Shown: in pieces, positions 18,570 to 27,099 of the stretch | Position numbering within the stretch: the stretch's first letter is position 1 | How the letters are laid out: each line of letters starts with the position of its first letter | Assembly (NCBI GenBank): GCA_001567275.1 | Contig: LNBX01000025.1 | Location: forward strand, 141,454-205,453 | Direction: 5' to 3' | DNA length: 64,000 nucleotides | From: Bacteroidetes bacterium OLB10 | Lineage (GTDB): Bacteria > Bacteroidota > Bacteroidia > AKYH767-A > OLB10 | The notes under the pieces: generated by a model | What the model was told of the DNA's origin: nothing | The model's input: only the letters and a program-made list of their open reading frames with translations | The model's database searches: none | Made by a program: the position numbers and the translations under genes

Positions 18570-19520
18570 ATGACTGAAGAAGAAAAAAGAATACAGTTTC
18601 AACAGCGCATTGATGCCGGTGAAAAAATAGAACCTCTTGACTGGATGCCTGATGATTATAAACAAACATTATTCCGTCAGATATCACAACATGCCCATTC
18701 TGAAATTATTGGAATGCAGCCTGAAGGCAACTGGTTGCTGCGTGCTCCATCGCTGAGAGCTAAAAAAATATTAATGGCTAAAATTCAGGATGAAGCCGGT
18801 CATGGTCTGTATCTTTATTCAGCTGCAGAAACTTTTGGCATTGATCGTTCTGAAATGATTGCAATGCTGCATTCAGGAAAAGCAAAATACTCCAGCATAT
18901 TCAATTATCCTGCTCTTACATGGGCCGACATGGGAGCAATAGGATGGCTGGTAGATGGTGCTGCCATTGTAAATCAAACGATGCTTGCTAAATGTAGTTA
19001 TGGTCCTTATGCACGTGCCATGGTTCGCATTTGCAAAGAAGAAGGATTTCATCAGCGTCAGGGTTATGAGATAATTGCAAAGATGGCAAGTGGAACTCCT
19101 GCACAAAAAGAAATGGCTCAGGATGCACTCAACCGCTGGTGGGAACCATCGCTGATGATGTTTGGTCCTCATGATGCGGATTCTCCACATACACAAAACT
19201 CCATGAAATGGAAAATTAAAGTAGAGAGCAATGATACTTTGCGTCAGCGTTTTATTGACCGAACTGTAGAGCAAGCACATCACATCGGGCTGACCATTCC
19301 TGATAAAAATCTTAAGTACAACAAAGAAACCATGCATTGGGAAATAAGCCCCATCAACTGGGATGAGTTCTGGAATGTGGTGAAAGGAAATGGCCCATGC
19401 AATCATCAGCGACTGAATCATCATAAAAAATATCATCAGGAAGGACAATGGGTGCGCGACTGTGCTCGTGCATTCGAAGAAAAACAAATGAAAGAATCTA
19501 ATGCAGTAAAATCAAATTAA
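18570..19520 (+). CDS. paaA: Phenylacetyl-CoA epoxidase catalytic subunit PaaA
   Basis: PaaA is the di-iron oxygenase subunit that converts phenylacetyl-CoA to its 1,2-epoxide. The 316-residue protein has the ferritin-like ligand motifs: [26 protein letters not shown] (E..H) and [15 protein letters not shown] (E..H). The length matches the family (about 310). It starts a tight paaABCD run: 11 bases to paaB, 25 from paaB to paaC, and paaC overlapping paaD. The gap of 89 bases from the peroxiredoxin contains a short palindrome (GTAAATTTAC at about 18485) but no clear promoter. Confidence 0.95.
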   Translation: MTEEEKRIQFQQRIDAGEKIEPLDWMPDDYKQTLFRQISQHAHSEIIGMQPEGNWLLRAPSLRAKKILMAKIQDEAGHGLYLYSAAETFGIDRSEMIAMLHSGKAKYSSIFNYPALTWADMGAIGWLVDGAAIVNQTMLAKCSYGPYARAMVRICKEEGFHQRQGYEIIAKMASGTPAQKEMAQDALNRWWEPSLMMFGPHDADSPHTQNSMKWKIKVESNDTLRQRFIDRTVEQAHHIGLTIPDKNLKYNKETMHWEISPINWDEFWNVVKGNGPCNHQRLNHHKKYHQEGQWVRDCARAFEEKQMKESNAVKSN

Positions 19521-19531
19521 TCAATCACACA

Positions 19532-19822
19532 ATGAGTAAAGACAATCAATTATCGCAATGGGAAGTGTTTATGCAAACTAAAAATGGCGGCCCGTTTGAA
19601 CATCAGGGAAGTTTGCATGCTGCCGACAAAAAGATGGCTTTGCAAAATGCGCGAGATTTATATAGCCGGAGAAAGGAAGGAAGAAGTATTTGGGTAGTAC
19701 CTACTGAATGTATTGTGGCAAGTACAAAAGAAATGGAAGAAGAATTTTTTGATCCTGCCAACGATAAAATATACCGTACCCCCAACTTCTACAAAATGCC
19801 ACAGGGCACTAAGAATCTCTAA
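19532..19822 (+). CDS. paaB: Phenylacetyl-CoA epoxidase subunit PaaB
   Basis: This is a 96-residue accessory subunit of the multicomponent epoxidase, which bridges PaaAC heterodimers in the known E. coli complex. The family pattern is clear: WEVFMQTKNGGPFEHQGSLHA, ALQNARDLYSRR and SIWVVPTECIVAS. The length is the usual one. The ATG at 19532 lies 11 bases after the paaA stop. Confidence 0.93.
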   Translation: MSKDNQLSQWEVFMQTKNGGPFEHQGSLHAADKKMALQNARDLYSRRKEGRSIWVVPTECIVASTKEMEEEFFDPANDKIYRTPNFYKMPQGTKNL

Positions 19823-19847
19823 TCTATAACTATTTAAAGAAAATAGA

Positions 19848-20606
19848 ATGAACACAAAAGATGCATTGATTAACTACTGTCTTCGACTGGCAGACAACAG
19901 CATGATTGCAGGACAACGTTTGGCTGAATGGAACAGTTGCGGCCCTTATCTGGAAGAGGATATTGCTTTGTCGAATATGGCACTTGATTTTTTTGGTCAG
20001 GCTGAAACAATGTATGAATATGCTTCGCAACTTATCAATAATCAAAAAACAGCTGATGATTTAGCATTCAGAAGAAGTGAGAGAGAATATTTCAATTGTC
20101 TGCTTGCTGAGCAACCAAATGGTGATTTTGCATATACCATGATGAAACAGTTTCTGTTTTCGACTTACTTAAAATATATGTATGAAACATTGTCATCAAG
20201 CAATGACGAAACACTAAAAGGTTTTGCAGAAAGATCACTTAAAGAAGTAAAATACCATTTCCGTCACAGCAGCGAATGGATAATACGATTCGGCAACGGA
20301 ACGGAAGAAAGTCTGAAACGTGCGCAGTTTGCTTTGGATGAACTCTGGAGATTTACTGATGATTTATTCTGTATGAATGCCACTGATGAAGAACTGATTT
20401 CTACCGGAATTACAGTAAGCAGCGATTCTATTGCAGCAAAATGGAATCTTACGGTGAAAGAAATCTTGCAGGCTGCACATTTAACTATACCTGAAAAGTT
20501 CAATGTAATTACAGGAGGTTATTCAGGAATACATAGCGAACACTTAGGTCACTTGCTGTGCGAAATGCAATATCTGCAGCGAGCCTATCCTGATGCAAAA
20601 TGGTAA
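19848..20606 (+). CDS. paaC: Phenylacetyl-CoA epoxidase structural subunit PaaC
   Basis: This 252-residue ferritin-like protein pairs with PaaA but does not itself bind the iron pair in characterised systems. Recognisable parts are YCLRLADNSMIAGQRLAEW, GPYLEEDIALSNMALDFFGQ, LKEVKYHFRHSSEWIIRFGN and the end SEHLGHLLCEMQYLQRAYP. The ATG is at 19848. Its 3' end overlaps the start of paaD by 7 bases, so translation is probably coupled. Confidence 0.93.
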   Translation: MNTKDALINYCLRLADNSMIAGQRLAEWNSCGPYLEEDIALSNMALDFFGQAETMYEYASQLINNQKTADDLAFRRSEREYFNCLLAEQPNGDFAYTMMKQFLFSTYLKYMYETLSSSNDETLKGFAERSLKEVKYHFRHSSEWIIRFGNGTEESLKRAQFALDELWRFTDDLFCMNATDEELISTGITVSSDSIAAKWNLTVKEILQAAHLTIPEKFNVITGGYSGIHSEHLGHLLCEMQYLQRAYPDAKW

Positions 20607-21130
20607 AAGATAATTTCACTGATAGCCATACCGAAATGGCATCTGATTCAACAATGGTGAATAAAGTCTGGGAATTACTCAACACCATTCCAGATCCTGA
20701 TATTCCTGTTATCAGCATTGTTGAATTGGGCATAGTGAGAAAAGTTGAAATTGTCAGTCAAAAAGTAATTGTAACCATCACTCCAAGTTATTCCGGTTGT
20801 CCTGCCATGAATATATTTACAGATGACATCAGGCAAGTACTTGCAGCCAATGGATTTGAGAATATAGAAATTAAAACTGTTTTATCACCTGCATGGACTA
20901 CTGACTGGATTAAAGAAGATGCCCGTGAAAAAATGCGTCAGCATGGAATTGCTCCTCCTGAAAACGACCCTGACGGTGAATTTATTTTTGCAAAACAAAA
21001 ACACGTTACGTGTCCCAGATGTGGGCATGCTGATTCACGACTGGTGAGTCAGTTTGGTTCTACACCCTGCAAAGCATTGTGGTATTGCAATAACTGCAAT
21101 CAACCTTTTGAATACTTTAAATGTCATTAA
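20600..21130 (+). CDS. paaD: Phenylacetate degradation protein PaaD (MIP18/SUF-type maturation factor)
   Basis: This 176-residue protein has an N-terminal MIP18 (DUF59) domain (about 14-100: IPDPDIPVISIVELGIV, YSGCPAMNIF, LSPAWTTDWI). A C-terminal zinc-binding segment follows, with CPRCGHADS and CNNCNQPFEYFKCH. The family is thought to help assemble or repair the metal site of the epoxidase. The ATG at 20600 overlaps paaC by 7 bases; an alternative ATG at 20636 would shorten the non-conserved N-terminus. The reductase gene paaE does not follow; a QueD-like gene comes next after 6 bases. Confidence 0.9.
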   Translation: MVKDNFTDSHTEMASDSTMVNKVWELLNTIPDPDIPVISIVELGIVRKVEIVSQKVIVTITPSYSGCPAMNIFTDDIRQVLAANGFENIEIKTVLSPAWTTDWIKEDAREKMRQHGIAPPENDPDGEFIFAKQKHVTCPRCGHADSRLVSQFGSTPCKALWYCNNCNQPFEYFKCH

Positions 21131-21136
21131 AAAATT

Positions 21137-21592
21137 ATGTCTGATATTATTCGTGTAAGTAAGGTTTTCACCTTCGATATGGGCCATGCATTGTTTGGCT
21201 ATGATGGTCCCTGTAAAAATATTCACGGACATACTTACAGACTAACCATCACTCTTGCAGGAGTTCCGGCAAATAATAAATCTGATGTGAAAAACGGAAT
21301 GGTAATTGACTTTTCCAATCTGAAAACGATAGTACACAGCAAAATCATCAACCTGTTTGATCATGCATTAGTGCTTAACGGTGATTCTCCACACCGCGAA
21401 TTAGACAAGTTACTCACCAGTCATTTCGAAAAAATTATTTATTTCGATGAGCAACCTACCTGTGAGAACTTACTCATCCACTTTAAAAATCTTTTGCTCC
21501 CTGAGTTTTCATCCAACCCTCAACTGGTATATGTAAGGCTTGAAGAAACGCCTTCGTCATTTGCTGAATGGCATTTGAGTGATAACAAATAA
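21137..21592 (+). CDS. queD: 6-carboxytetrahydropterin / 6-pyruvoyl-tetrahydropterin synthase family (QueD-like)
   Basis: This is a 151-residue T-fold enzyme. The zinc-ligand histidines are seen in FDMGHALFGYDGPCKNIHGHTY, and catalytic and binding residues in MVIDFSNLK, LFDHALVLN, PTCENL and VRLEETPSSFAEW. QueD makes the 7-deazaguanine precursor of queuosine; relatives make tetrahydrobiopterin. Sequence alone does not separate these. The link to paaD (6-base gap) might favour a pterin role in aromatic metabolism, since phenylalanine hydroxylase needs a pterin, but that is inference. It is convergent with lspA. Confidence 0.85.
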   Translation: MSDIIRVSKVFTFDMGHALFGYDGPCKNIHGHTYRLTITLAGVPANNKSDVKNGMVIDFSNLKTIVHSKIINLFDHALVLNGDSPHRELDKLLTSHFEKIIYFDEQPTCENLLIHFKNLLLPEFSSNPQLVYVRLEETPSSFAEWHLSDNK

Positions 21593-21642
21593 ATTTCCTT
21601 TCTCTGTGTTGAGCTAAAGAAATTTCATTCTGAAAAAAACAA

Positions 21643-22293
21643 CTATTGATTTTCCTGCGGAATAGAATTTTCTGAAGTTAACGATTCAGTAGTTTCTTCT
21701 TTTTGTCCGGCATCACTGAAAATTGTGCGATTGAAAAGAATGATTAAACATACTCCTGCAGTAATGGCTGAATCAGCAATATTAAAGACAGGTCTGAAAA
21801 AGACAAACTCCTCGCCTCCCCAAACAGGAAACCAATCCGGAAAATGTGATTCAATCAAAGGAAAATAAAACATATCCACTACCTTACCATGAAGCCAGCC
21901 GGCATAACCTCCATCCGGTGGAAACAATGCAGCTACCTGATATTCGCTTGATGAAAATATTTTGCCATAGAAAATACTGTCAATAATATTTCCTGTAGCC
22001 CCTGCAAAAATCAATGACATGGCAGTGATATAAATGGGATTGGCTTTCTCTTTAATTAATTTCATCACATACCAACCAAGGCCAAACATCACCACAATAC
22101 GAAACAATGAAAGGAATTTTTTTCCGAACAACTCCATACCGAAAGCCATTCCGTTATTTTCGGTAAAATGAATGATAAACCAGTTTCCTGCAATATGATA
22201 CTCCTGTCCCAGATACATGTGTGTTTTTATCCAGAATTTCAGGCTCTGATCAATCAGAAGAACTATAAAAATAAGGATGGCGTATTTCTTCAA
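21643..22293 (-). CDS. lspA: Lipoprotein signal peptidase (signal peptidase II)
   Basis: This is a 216-residue inner-membrane aspartyl peptidase that removes lipoprotein signal peptides. Four hydrophobic segments are visible. The catalytic aspartates sit in GATGNIIDSIFYG and FNIADSAITAGV, and NNGMAFGMELFG is the other conserved block. The C-terminal tail is Glu/Ser-rich. The start is a TTG at 22293 (LKKYAILIFIVLLIDQ); no ATG is available in the right place. A hairpin separates it from the upstream dksA-like gene, but the order ileS-dksA-lspA is a recurrent Bacteroidota cluster. Confidence 0.93.
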   Translation of the reverse strand: MKKYAILIFIVLLIDQSLKFWIKTHMYLGQEYHIAGNWFIIHFTENNGMAFGMELFGKKFLSLFRIVVMFGLGWYVMKLIKEKANPIYITAMSLIFAGATGNIIDSIFYGKIFSSSEYQVAALFPPDGGYAGWLHGKVVDMFYFPLIESHFPDWFPVWGGEEFVFFRPVFNIADSAITAGVCLIILFNRTIFSDAGQKEETTESLTSENSIPQENQ

Positions 22294-22312
22294 AGCACTT
22301 TCACTGATTTAG

Positions 22313-22349
22313 AAAAACAAAGGATTGCCATTGTTGACTGACAATCCTT
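22313..22349 (-). terminator. Hairpin with T-run between the dksA-like gene and lspA
   Basis: On the minus strand AAGGATTG and CAATCCTT pair across a 14-base loop and are followed by TGTTTTTC. It could terminate part of the ileS-dksA transcripts before lspA. The long loop makes it weaker than the other terminators here. Confidence 0.5.
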
Positions 22350-22378
22350 AGTTAACTTTATTACTCAATCTTAATAAA

Positions 22379-23341
22379 TTAATCTCTGTACTGATTTACT
22401 TTTGCTTCAATACTTTGAGTAGTATGAGGTACTGCTCTCAGTCGTTCTTTCGGAATCAGTTTACCGGTAACACGACAAATTCCATAAGTTTTATTCTCAA
22501 TACGCACAAGAGCATTTTCAAGTTGTTCAATAAACTTACGTTGTCTTACAGCCAACTGACCTGCTTCTTCTTTAGCTAAAGTATCGCTGCCATCTTCAAG
22601 CATTTTGAAAGATGATGCTGTATCATCGGTGCCATGTTCATTGCTGTTATTCAAAAAAGCCTGTAGGTTATTCAACTCTACTTTAGCACTGGTAATTTTC
22701 TGAATAATAAGATCGCGGAACTCCTGCAACTCTTCATCGCTATAACGTGTCTTATCAGGACTGTTCTCCATTTTTACGGGGCGATTCTCAAGAATTGCTA
22801 TTGGCTTTTTCAAGATAGATGCTACCGGAGTATCAGGTAAAACAGGATCTTCGCGCAGTGGAGTTGTACGTGCAGGCATTGGAGGTTTCACAAAAGGCAT
22901 TACCGATCTTCTGCGTGATGGCCGCTCTGAAGCCTTTTCCACATGCTTGATTGCTGAGGTAGAAGGTTTCGCATCTTTTTTATTTTTCAAAACCTTTTCT
23001 GATGTCTTTACCTTAGCAACAACTTCTTTATGCTTTGCTGTAACCTTTGGTTTAGCTGTTGCTTTTACTTTAGTTACCGCCTTTTTGCTTACTGCTTTCT
23101 TAACTGCTGCTTTAGCCTTAGGTTTAGCAGCTGCTTTTGATTTTACTTTAATAGCACTTTTGGCCTTGGCGCCTGATTTGGCTTTTACCGCAACCTTTGC
23201 TTTGGCAGGCTTCACTGCTTTCTTAGCAGAAGTTTTTGCTTTTGCAGCAACTTTCTTCGCTTTTTGAGGTTTTGCCTTTACTGCTTTTTTGGGAGCAACT
23301 TTCTTTTTGGTTGCCGGTTTCTTTTTCGTTTTACTTGCCAT
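22379..23341 (-). CDS. TraR/DksA-type protein with a long Lys/Ala-rich N-terminus
   Basis: This 320-residue protein has two parts. Residues 1 to about 140 are almost only Lys, Ala, Val and Pro (KKKPATKKKVAPKKAVKAK and so on), like histone H1-type basic tails. Residues about 200-320 form a DksA/TraR domain: a coiled coil (RYSDEELQEFRDLIIQKI...AVRQRKFIEQLENALVRI) and the finger region YGICRVTGKLIPKERL...AVPHTTQSIEAK. Of the four zinc cysteines of a canonical C4 finger only the first (GIC) is kept; the others are Thr and other residues. A role in RNA polymerase control or DNA binding is likely but unproven. It overlaps the end of ileS by 11 bases. Confidence 0.85.
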   Translation of the reverse strand: MASKTKKKPATKKKVAPKKAVKAKPQKAKKVAAKAKTSAKKAVKPAKAKVAVKAKSGAKAKSAIKVKSKAAAKPKAKAAVKKAVSKKAVTKVKATAKPKVTAKHKEVVAKVKTSEKVLKNKKDAKPSTSAIKHVEKASERPSRRRSVMPFVKPPMPARTTPLREDPVLPDTPVASILKKPIAILENRPVKMENSPDKTRYSDEELQEFRDLIIQKITSAKVELNNLQAFLNNSNEHGTDDTASSFKMLEDGSDTLAKEEAGQLAVRQRKFIEQLENALVRIENKTYGICRVTGKLIPKERLRAVPHTTQSIEAKVNQYRD

Positions 23342-26300
23342 TTGTAATCCTTTCTATTTGAATTAAAGTATTAACATCATCTTCCACTTCTATTTCAACT
23401 GCATGTGATGTATTAAGTTCATCGGTCAGCTCGAATGAGGAAGCTAAAATTTCCGCGCAAATATATACTAAATTGTTTTCTATTGCCGAGGTAATTGAAG
23501 GGTGTTTTTTCAGTTTTACCTGAATTTTATCAGTTACTTCAAATCCTTTGTCTTTTCTCAGGTTCTGTACTCTGTTGATCAGTTCACGCGCTATACCTTC
23601 TGCTTTGAGTTCCGGTGAAAGTGAAGTATCAAGAGCCACTGTAAGTCCTTCCTGTGAATTTACCTGCCAGCCGGGAATATCTTCCGAGCTGATTTCCACA
23701 TCTTCAGTAGTGATTTCAACCTGTTTTTCTTTCAGTGTAACAGCAAAAGTTCCTTTTTGTTCTAATTGCCTGATGTCATCCTGACTCATGGCACTGATGG
23801 CTGCTGCTGCATCTTTCATCAGCGCACCCAGCTTTTTGCCTAAAACTTTAAAGTTTGCCTTAACTTTTTTCACCAGCAATCCCGAAGTGTCGTTGATGAA
23901 CTGTATCTCTTTCACATTTACCTCTGCAAGGATAAGTGCTTTTACCTGTTCCAATACCTCTTTTTCATGCTCGTTGTTTACGGGAATAAGAATTTTCTGT
24001 AATGGCTGGCGCACTCTGATATTTACTTTTTTGCGCAATGCAAGCACCATACTTGAAATTCGCTGAGCAAAATCCATTCGTTCCTCCAAAGCAATGTCAA
24101 TAACAGTATCATCCGGTTTAGACAACAAAGTAAGGTGAACTGATTCGCTGCTGTAAAGATGTTTATCGTCAGAAGCTGAACCTTCAGCACCTTCAGTTAA
24201 ATTATTATAAAGCCAGTCTGAAAAGAACGGTGCTACCGGACTCATCAACTGCGATGTTACCACCAGACATTCATACAAAGTATCGTAAGCAGCTTGCTTG
24301 TCTGCCGACATTTCACTGCGCCAGAAACGTCTGCGCGATAAACGTACATACCAATTGCTCAGATGCTCATCAACAAATGTTTCGATGGCGCGTGCTGCAC
24401 GTGTAGGTTCATAATCTTCATAACTCTCTGTTACTTGTTTTATCAGGCTGTTCAGCTTGGATAATATCCATCTGTCTAATTCAGGACGTTTTGTAATTTC
24501 AATCTGCTTATCTCTGCTGAAATGAAAACCATCAATATTGGCATATAATGCAAAGAATGAATAGGTGTTATAAAGCGTGCCGAACAATTTTCGCTGAACT
24601 TCGCCAATGCCATCAACGTTAAATTTCAGGTTGTCCCATGGCTGAGCATTACTGATCATGTACCAACGGGTAGCATCAGGTCCGTATTTTTCAATGGTCT
24701 GAAAGGGATCTACAGCATTACCGAGTCGCTTGCTCATCTTATTACCATTCTTGTCGAGCACCAATCCGTTGCTCACCACATTTCGAAATGCCACTGAATC
24801 GTATAACATCACTGCGATGGCATGCAAGGTAAAGAACCATCCGCGTGTCTGATCAACACCTTCCGCAATAAAATCAGCAGGATAAGCATTTTCAAATCCT
24901 GCATTGAAAGGTTTAGGATTATTTTCCTTCAGTTTTGTTTTATCAAGTCCCCACTGTGCATAAGGCATGGAGCCGCTGTCAAACCACACATCAATCAAAT
25001 CAGCTTCGCGATACATTTTCTTTCCACTGTCAGAAACCAGAACAATGTCATCAATATACGGGCGATGAAGGTCAAAGTCTGGTTTGGCGGAATCTATATG
25101 ATTCAGATGAGCTGCATCCATAAAACCTGCAGCAATGGCTTTTGCAATTTCAGATTTTAATTCTTCAACTGAGCCAATACATTTTTCTTCCTTTTCATCT
25201 TCTGTTCTCCAAATAGGCAGAGGTATTCCCCAGTAGCGGGAGCGTGAAAGATTCCAGTCAACAATATTCTCAAGCCAGTTACCAAACCGTCCGGTTCCTG
25301 TTGCTGCAGGTTTCCAGTTAATGGTTTCATTGAGTGCTATCATGCGATCTTTGCATGCAGTGGTACGAATAAACCAACTGTCGAGCGGATAATACAATAC
25401 CGGTTTATCTGTGCGCCAGCAATGTGGGTAGTTGTGTTCGTATTTTTCGACACGAAATGCTTTGTTTTCCTGTTTCAGTTTAATGGCAATACGCTCATCA
25501 ACTGAAAGATATTTATCGCGGCCTTGTTTTTTCTTTTCTTCTTCTTTTTCAGATTCAGTCAGGTATTCTTCTTTTACATATTCACCCGCGAAATCAGCAA
25601 CTTCTTTCACAAATCTCCCACGCTTATCTACCAAAGGTGCAGGATTGCCTGTTTCGTCTTTTACCAAAATAGCTTCCACATTATTCTGCTTAGCCGTGCG
25701 GAAGTCATCAGCACCAAATGTAGGAGCAATATGAACTATACCTGTTCCGTCTTCCGTACTCACAAAATCACCTGTAATAACTTCAAAGGCTTTGCCTGCA
25801 GGTTTCACATAAGGCAACAGTTGCTCATACTTAATTCCTTTTAAAGCAGCTCCAGAGGTTTCACACACAATCTGAAATGGTATGTTTTTATCCCCTGCTT
25901 TGTAATCATTCAGGCTCAATGCTGCATTTTTTTCACTGAAATATTTTGACAACAAATCTTTTGCCATTACTACGACAATGGGCAAACCGGTGTATGCATT
26001 AAACGTACGCACCCACGCATATTTAATTTTTTCTCCCACAGCAAGTGCACTGTTGGAAGGTAGTGTCCAGGGAGTAGTTGTCCATGCCAGAAAATAAAAC
26101 GGTTCAGAAAATGTGCTGAGTTTCTGTTTTAATTCATCGCTCATGCTATCTTTCAAAATAGCAAACTGAGCAACTATGGTTGTATCTTTCACCATGCGAT
26201 AGGTGCCCGGTTGATTCAGTTCGTGCGAACTAAGTCCTGTACCTGCAGCGGGTGAGTATGGTTGAATTGTAAATCCCTTATAGAGTAAATCTTTCTTATA

Positions 26301-26807
26301 GAGTTCTTTCAGCAGAAACCAGCAGGTTTCGATATATTCATTCTTAAAAGTAATGTATGGATTGTCGAGGTCAACCCAATAGCCCATTTTACGGGTAAGG
26401 TCATCCCACACTTCTTTATACTTCATCACTTCTTTGCGGCATGCCTTGTTATAATCTTCAACAGATATTTTCTTTCCTATTTCTTCTTTGGTAATTCCGA
26501 GTGTTTTTTCTACACTCAGTTCGATAGGCAATCCGTGAGTATCCCATCCTCCTTTACGCTTAACCTGATACCCCTGAAGTGTTTTGAAACGACAAAATAT
26601 ATCTTTAATGGCACGAGCCATTACGTGATGAATACCGGGTAAACCATTAGCACTTGGCGGACCTTCATAAAAAGTAAAGGCCTCTTTGCCCTGGCGGGAG
26701 GTTATACTTTTATCAAATGTATTTTCCTTATCCCATTTTGCCAGAACATCACGTGCAATACCCGGCAGGTCTAACTGCTTGAATTCTGCATAGTTTTTCG
26801 TGCTCAT
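23331..26807 (-). CDS. ileS: Isoleucyl-tRNA synthetase
   Basis: This is a 1,158-residue class I synthetase that charges tRNA-Ile in the cytoplasm. The HIGH-type motif is in GLPGIHHVMARAI, followed by GWDTHGLPIE. The editing (CP1) domain has TTTPWTLPSN and DGTGIVHIAP. KNGNKMSKRLGN is the KMSKS loop. The long C-terminal tRNA-binding part ends in a eukaryote-like extension, typical of the Bacteroidota (type 2-like) enzyme and consistent with the length above 1,100. The ATG is at 26807. It leads the ileS-dksA-like-lspA cluster. Confidence 0.97.
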   Translation of the reverse strand: MSTKNYAEFKQLDLPGIARDVLAKWDKENTFDKSITSRQGKEAFTFYEGPPSANGLPGIHHVMARAIKDIFCRFKTLQGYQVKRKGGWDTHGLPIELSVEKTLGITKEEIGKKISVEDYNKACRKEVMKYKEVWDDLTRKMGYWVDLDNPYITFKNEYIETCWFLLKELYKKDLLYKGFTIQPYSPAAGTGLSSHELNQPGTYRMVKDTTIVAQFAILKDSMSDELKQKLSTFSEPFYFLAWTTTPWTLPSNSALAVGEKIKYAWVRTFNAYTGLPIVVVMAKDLLSKYFSEKNAALSLNDYKAGDKNIPFQIVCETSGAALKGIKYEQLLPYVKPAGKAFEVITGDFVSTEDGTGIVHIAPTFGADDFRTAKQNNVEAILVKDETGNPAPLVDKRGRFVKEVADFAGEYVKEEYLTESEKEEEKKKQGRDKYLSVDERIAIKLKQENKAFRVEKYEHNYPHCWRTDKPVLYYPLDSWFIRTTACKDRMIALNETINWKPAATGTGRFGNWLENIVDWNLSRSRYWGIPLPIWRTEDEKEEKCIGSVEELKSEIAKAIAAGFMDAAHLNHIDSAKPDFDLHRPYIDDIVLVSDSGKKMYREADLIDVWFDSGSMPYAQWGLDKTKLKENNPKPFNAGFENAYPADFIAEGVDQTRGWFFTLHAIAVMLYDSVAFRNVVSNGLVLDKNGNKMSKRLGNAVDPFQTIEKYGPDATRWYMISNAQPWDNLKFNVDGIGEVQRKLFGTLYNTYSFFALYANIDGFHFSRDKQIEITKRPELDRWILSKLNSLIKQVTESYEDYEPTRAARAIETFVDEHLSNWYVRLSRRRFWRSEMSADKQAAYDTLYECLVVTSQLMSPVAPFFSDWLYNNLTEGAEGSASDDKHLYSSESVHLTLLSKPDDTVIDIALEERMDFAQRISSMVLALRKKVNIRVRQPLQKILIPVNNEHEKEVLEQVKALILAEVNVKEIQFINDTSGLLVKKVKANFKVLGKKLGALMKDAAAAISAMSQDDIRQLEQKGTFAVTLKEKQVEITTEDVEISSEDIPGWQVNSQEGLTVALDTSLSPELKAEGIARELINRVQNLRKDKGFEVTDKIQVKLKKHPSITSAIENNLVYICAEILASSFELTDELNTSHAVEIEVEDDVNTLIQIERITNGK

Positions 26808-27075
26808 GCCCTTTTTTATAAAGTGTGCAAAGGTAAGAAGTTAAGGCATATCTTCCTGAGGAGAAAGGTGGTTTTTAAGACAGAAACAGTCTGTTTTTGG
26901 GGGAAAATTCACTCCTGAATCATTATCCTTAGTCGTAATTTTCATAAAATCACTGCTTAAGTTGATTTTGTGTTATTGCTGAACCAGGCATATTCACTCT
27001 GAAATTGGTCTTTTTTAGGTGTTGATTCTCATTAACCTCAACTTTTAACAGCCACTGACCTGCCTGTCTTATTCG

Positions 27076-27083
27076 TAATTTTG
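27076..27083 (+). promoter_or_regulatory. -7 element TAATTTTG upstream of pyrC
   Basis: This is an exact TAnnTTTG match that ends 16 bases before the ATG at 27100, so the predicted leader is about 10 bases. The 290-base gap between ileS and pyrC otherwise shows no gene; no clear -33 element was found. Confidence 0.55.
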
Positions 27084-27099
27084 CAACAAATATCTTTTG

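Noticed and set aside
22947-23267. Long hydrophobic open frame opposite the dksA-like gene
   Set aside because: It is the antisense of the Lys/Ala-rich repeats, which read as Leu/Phe/Ala on the other strand.
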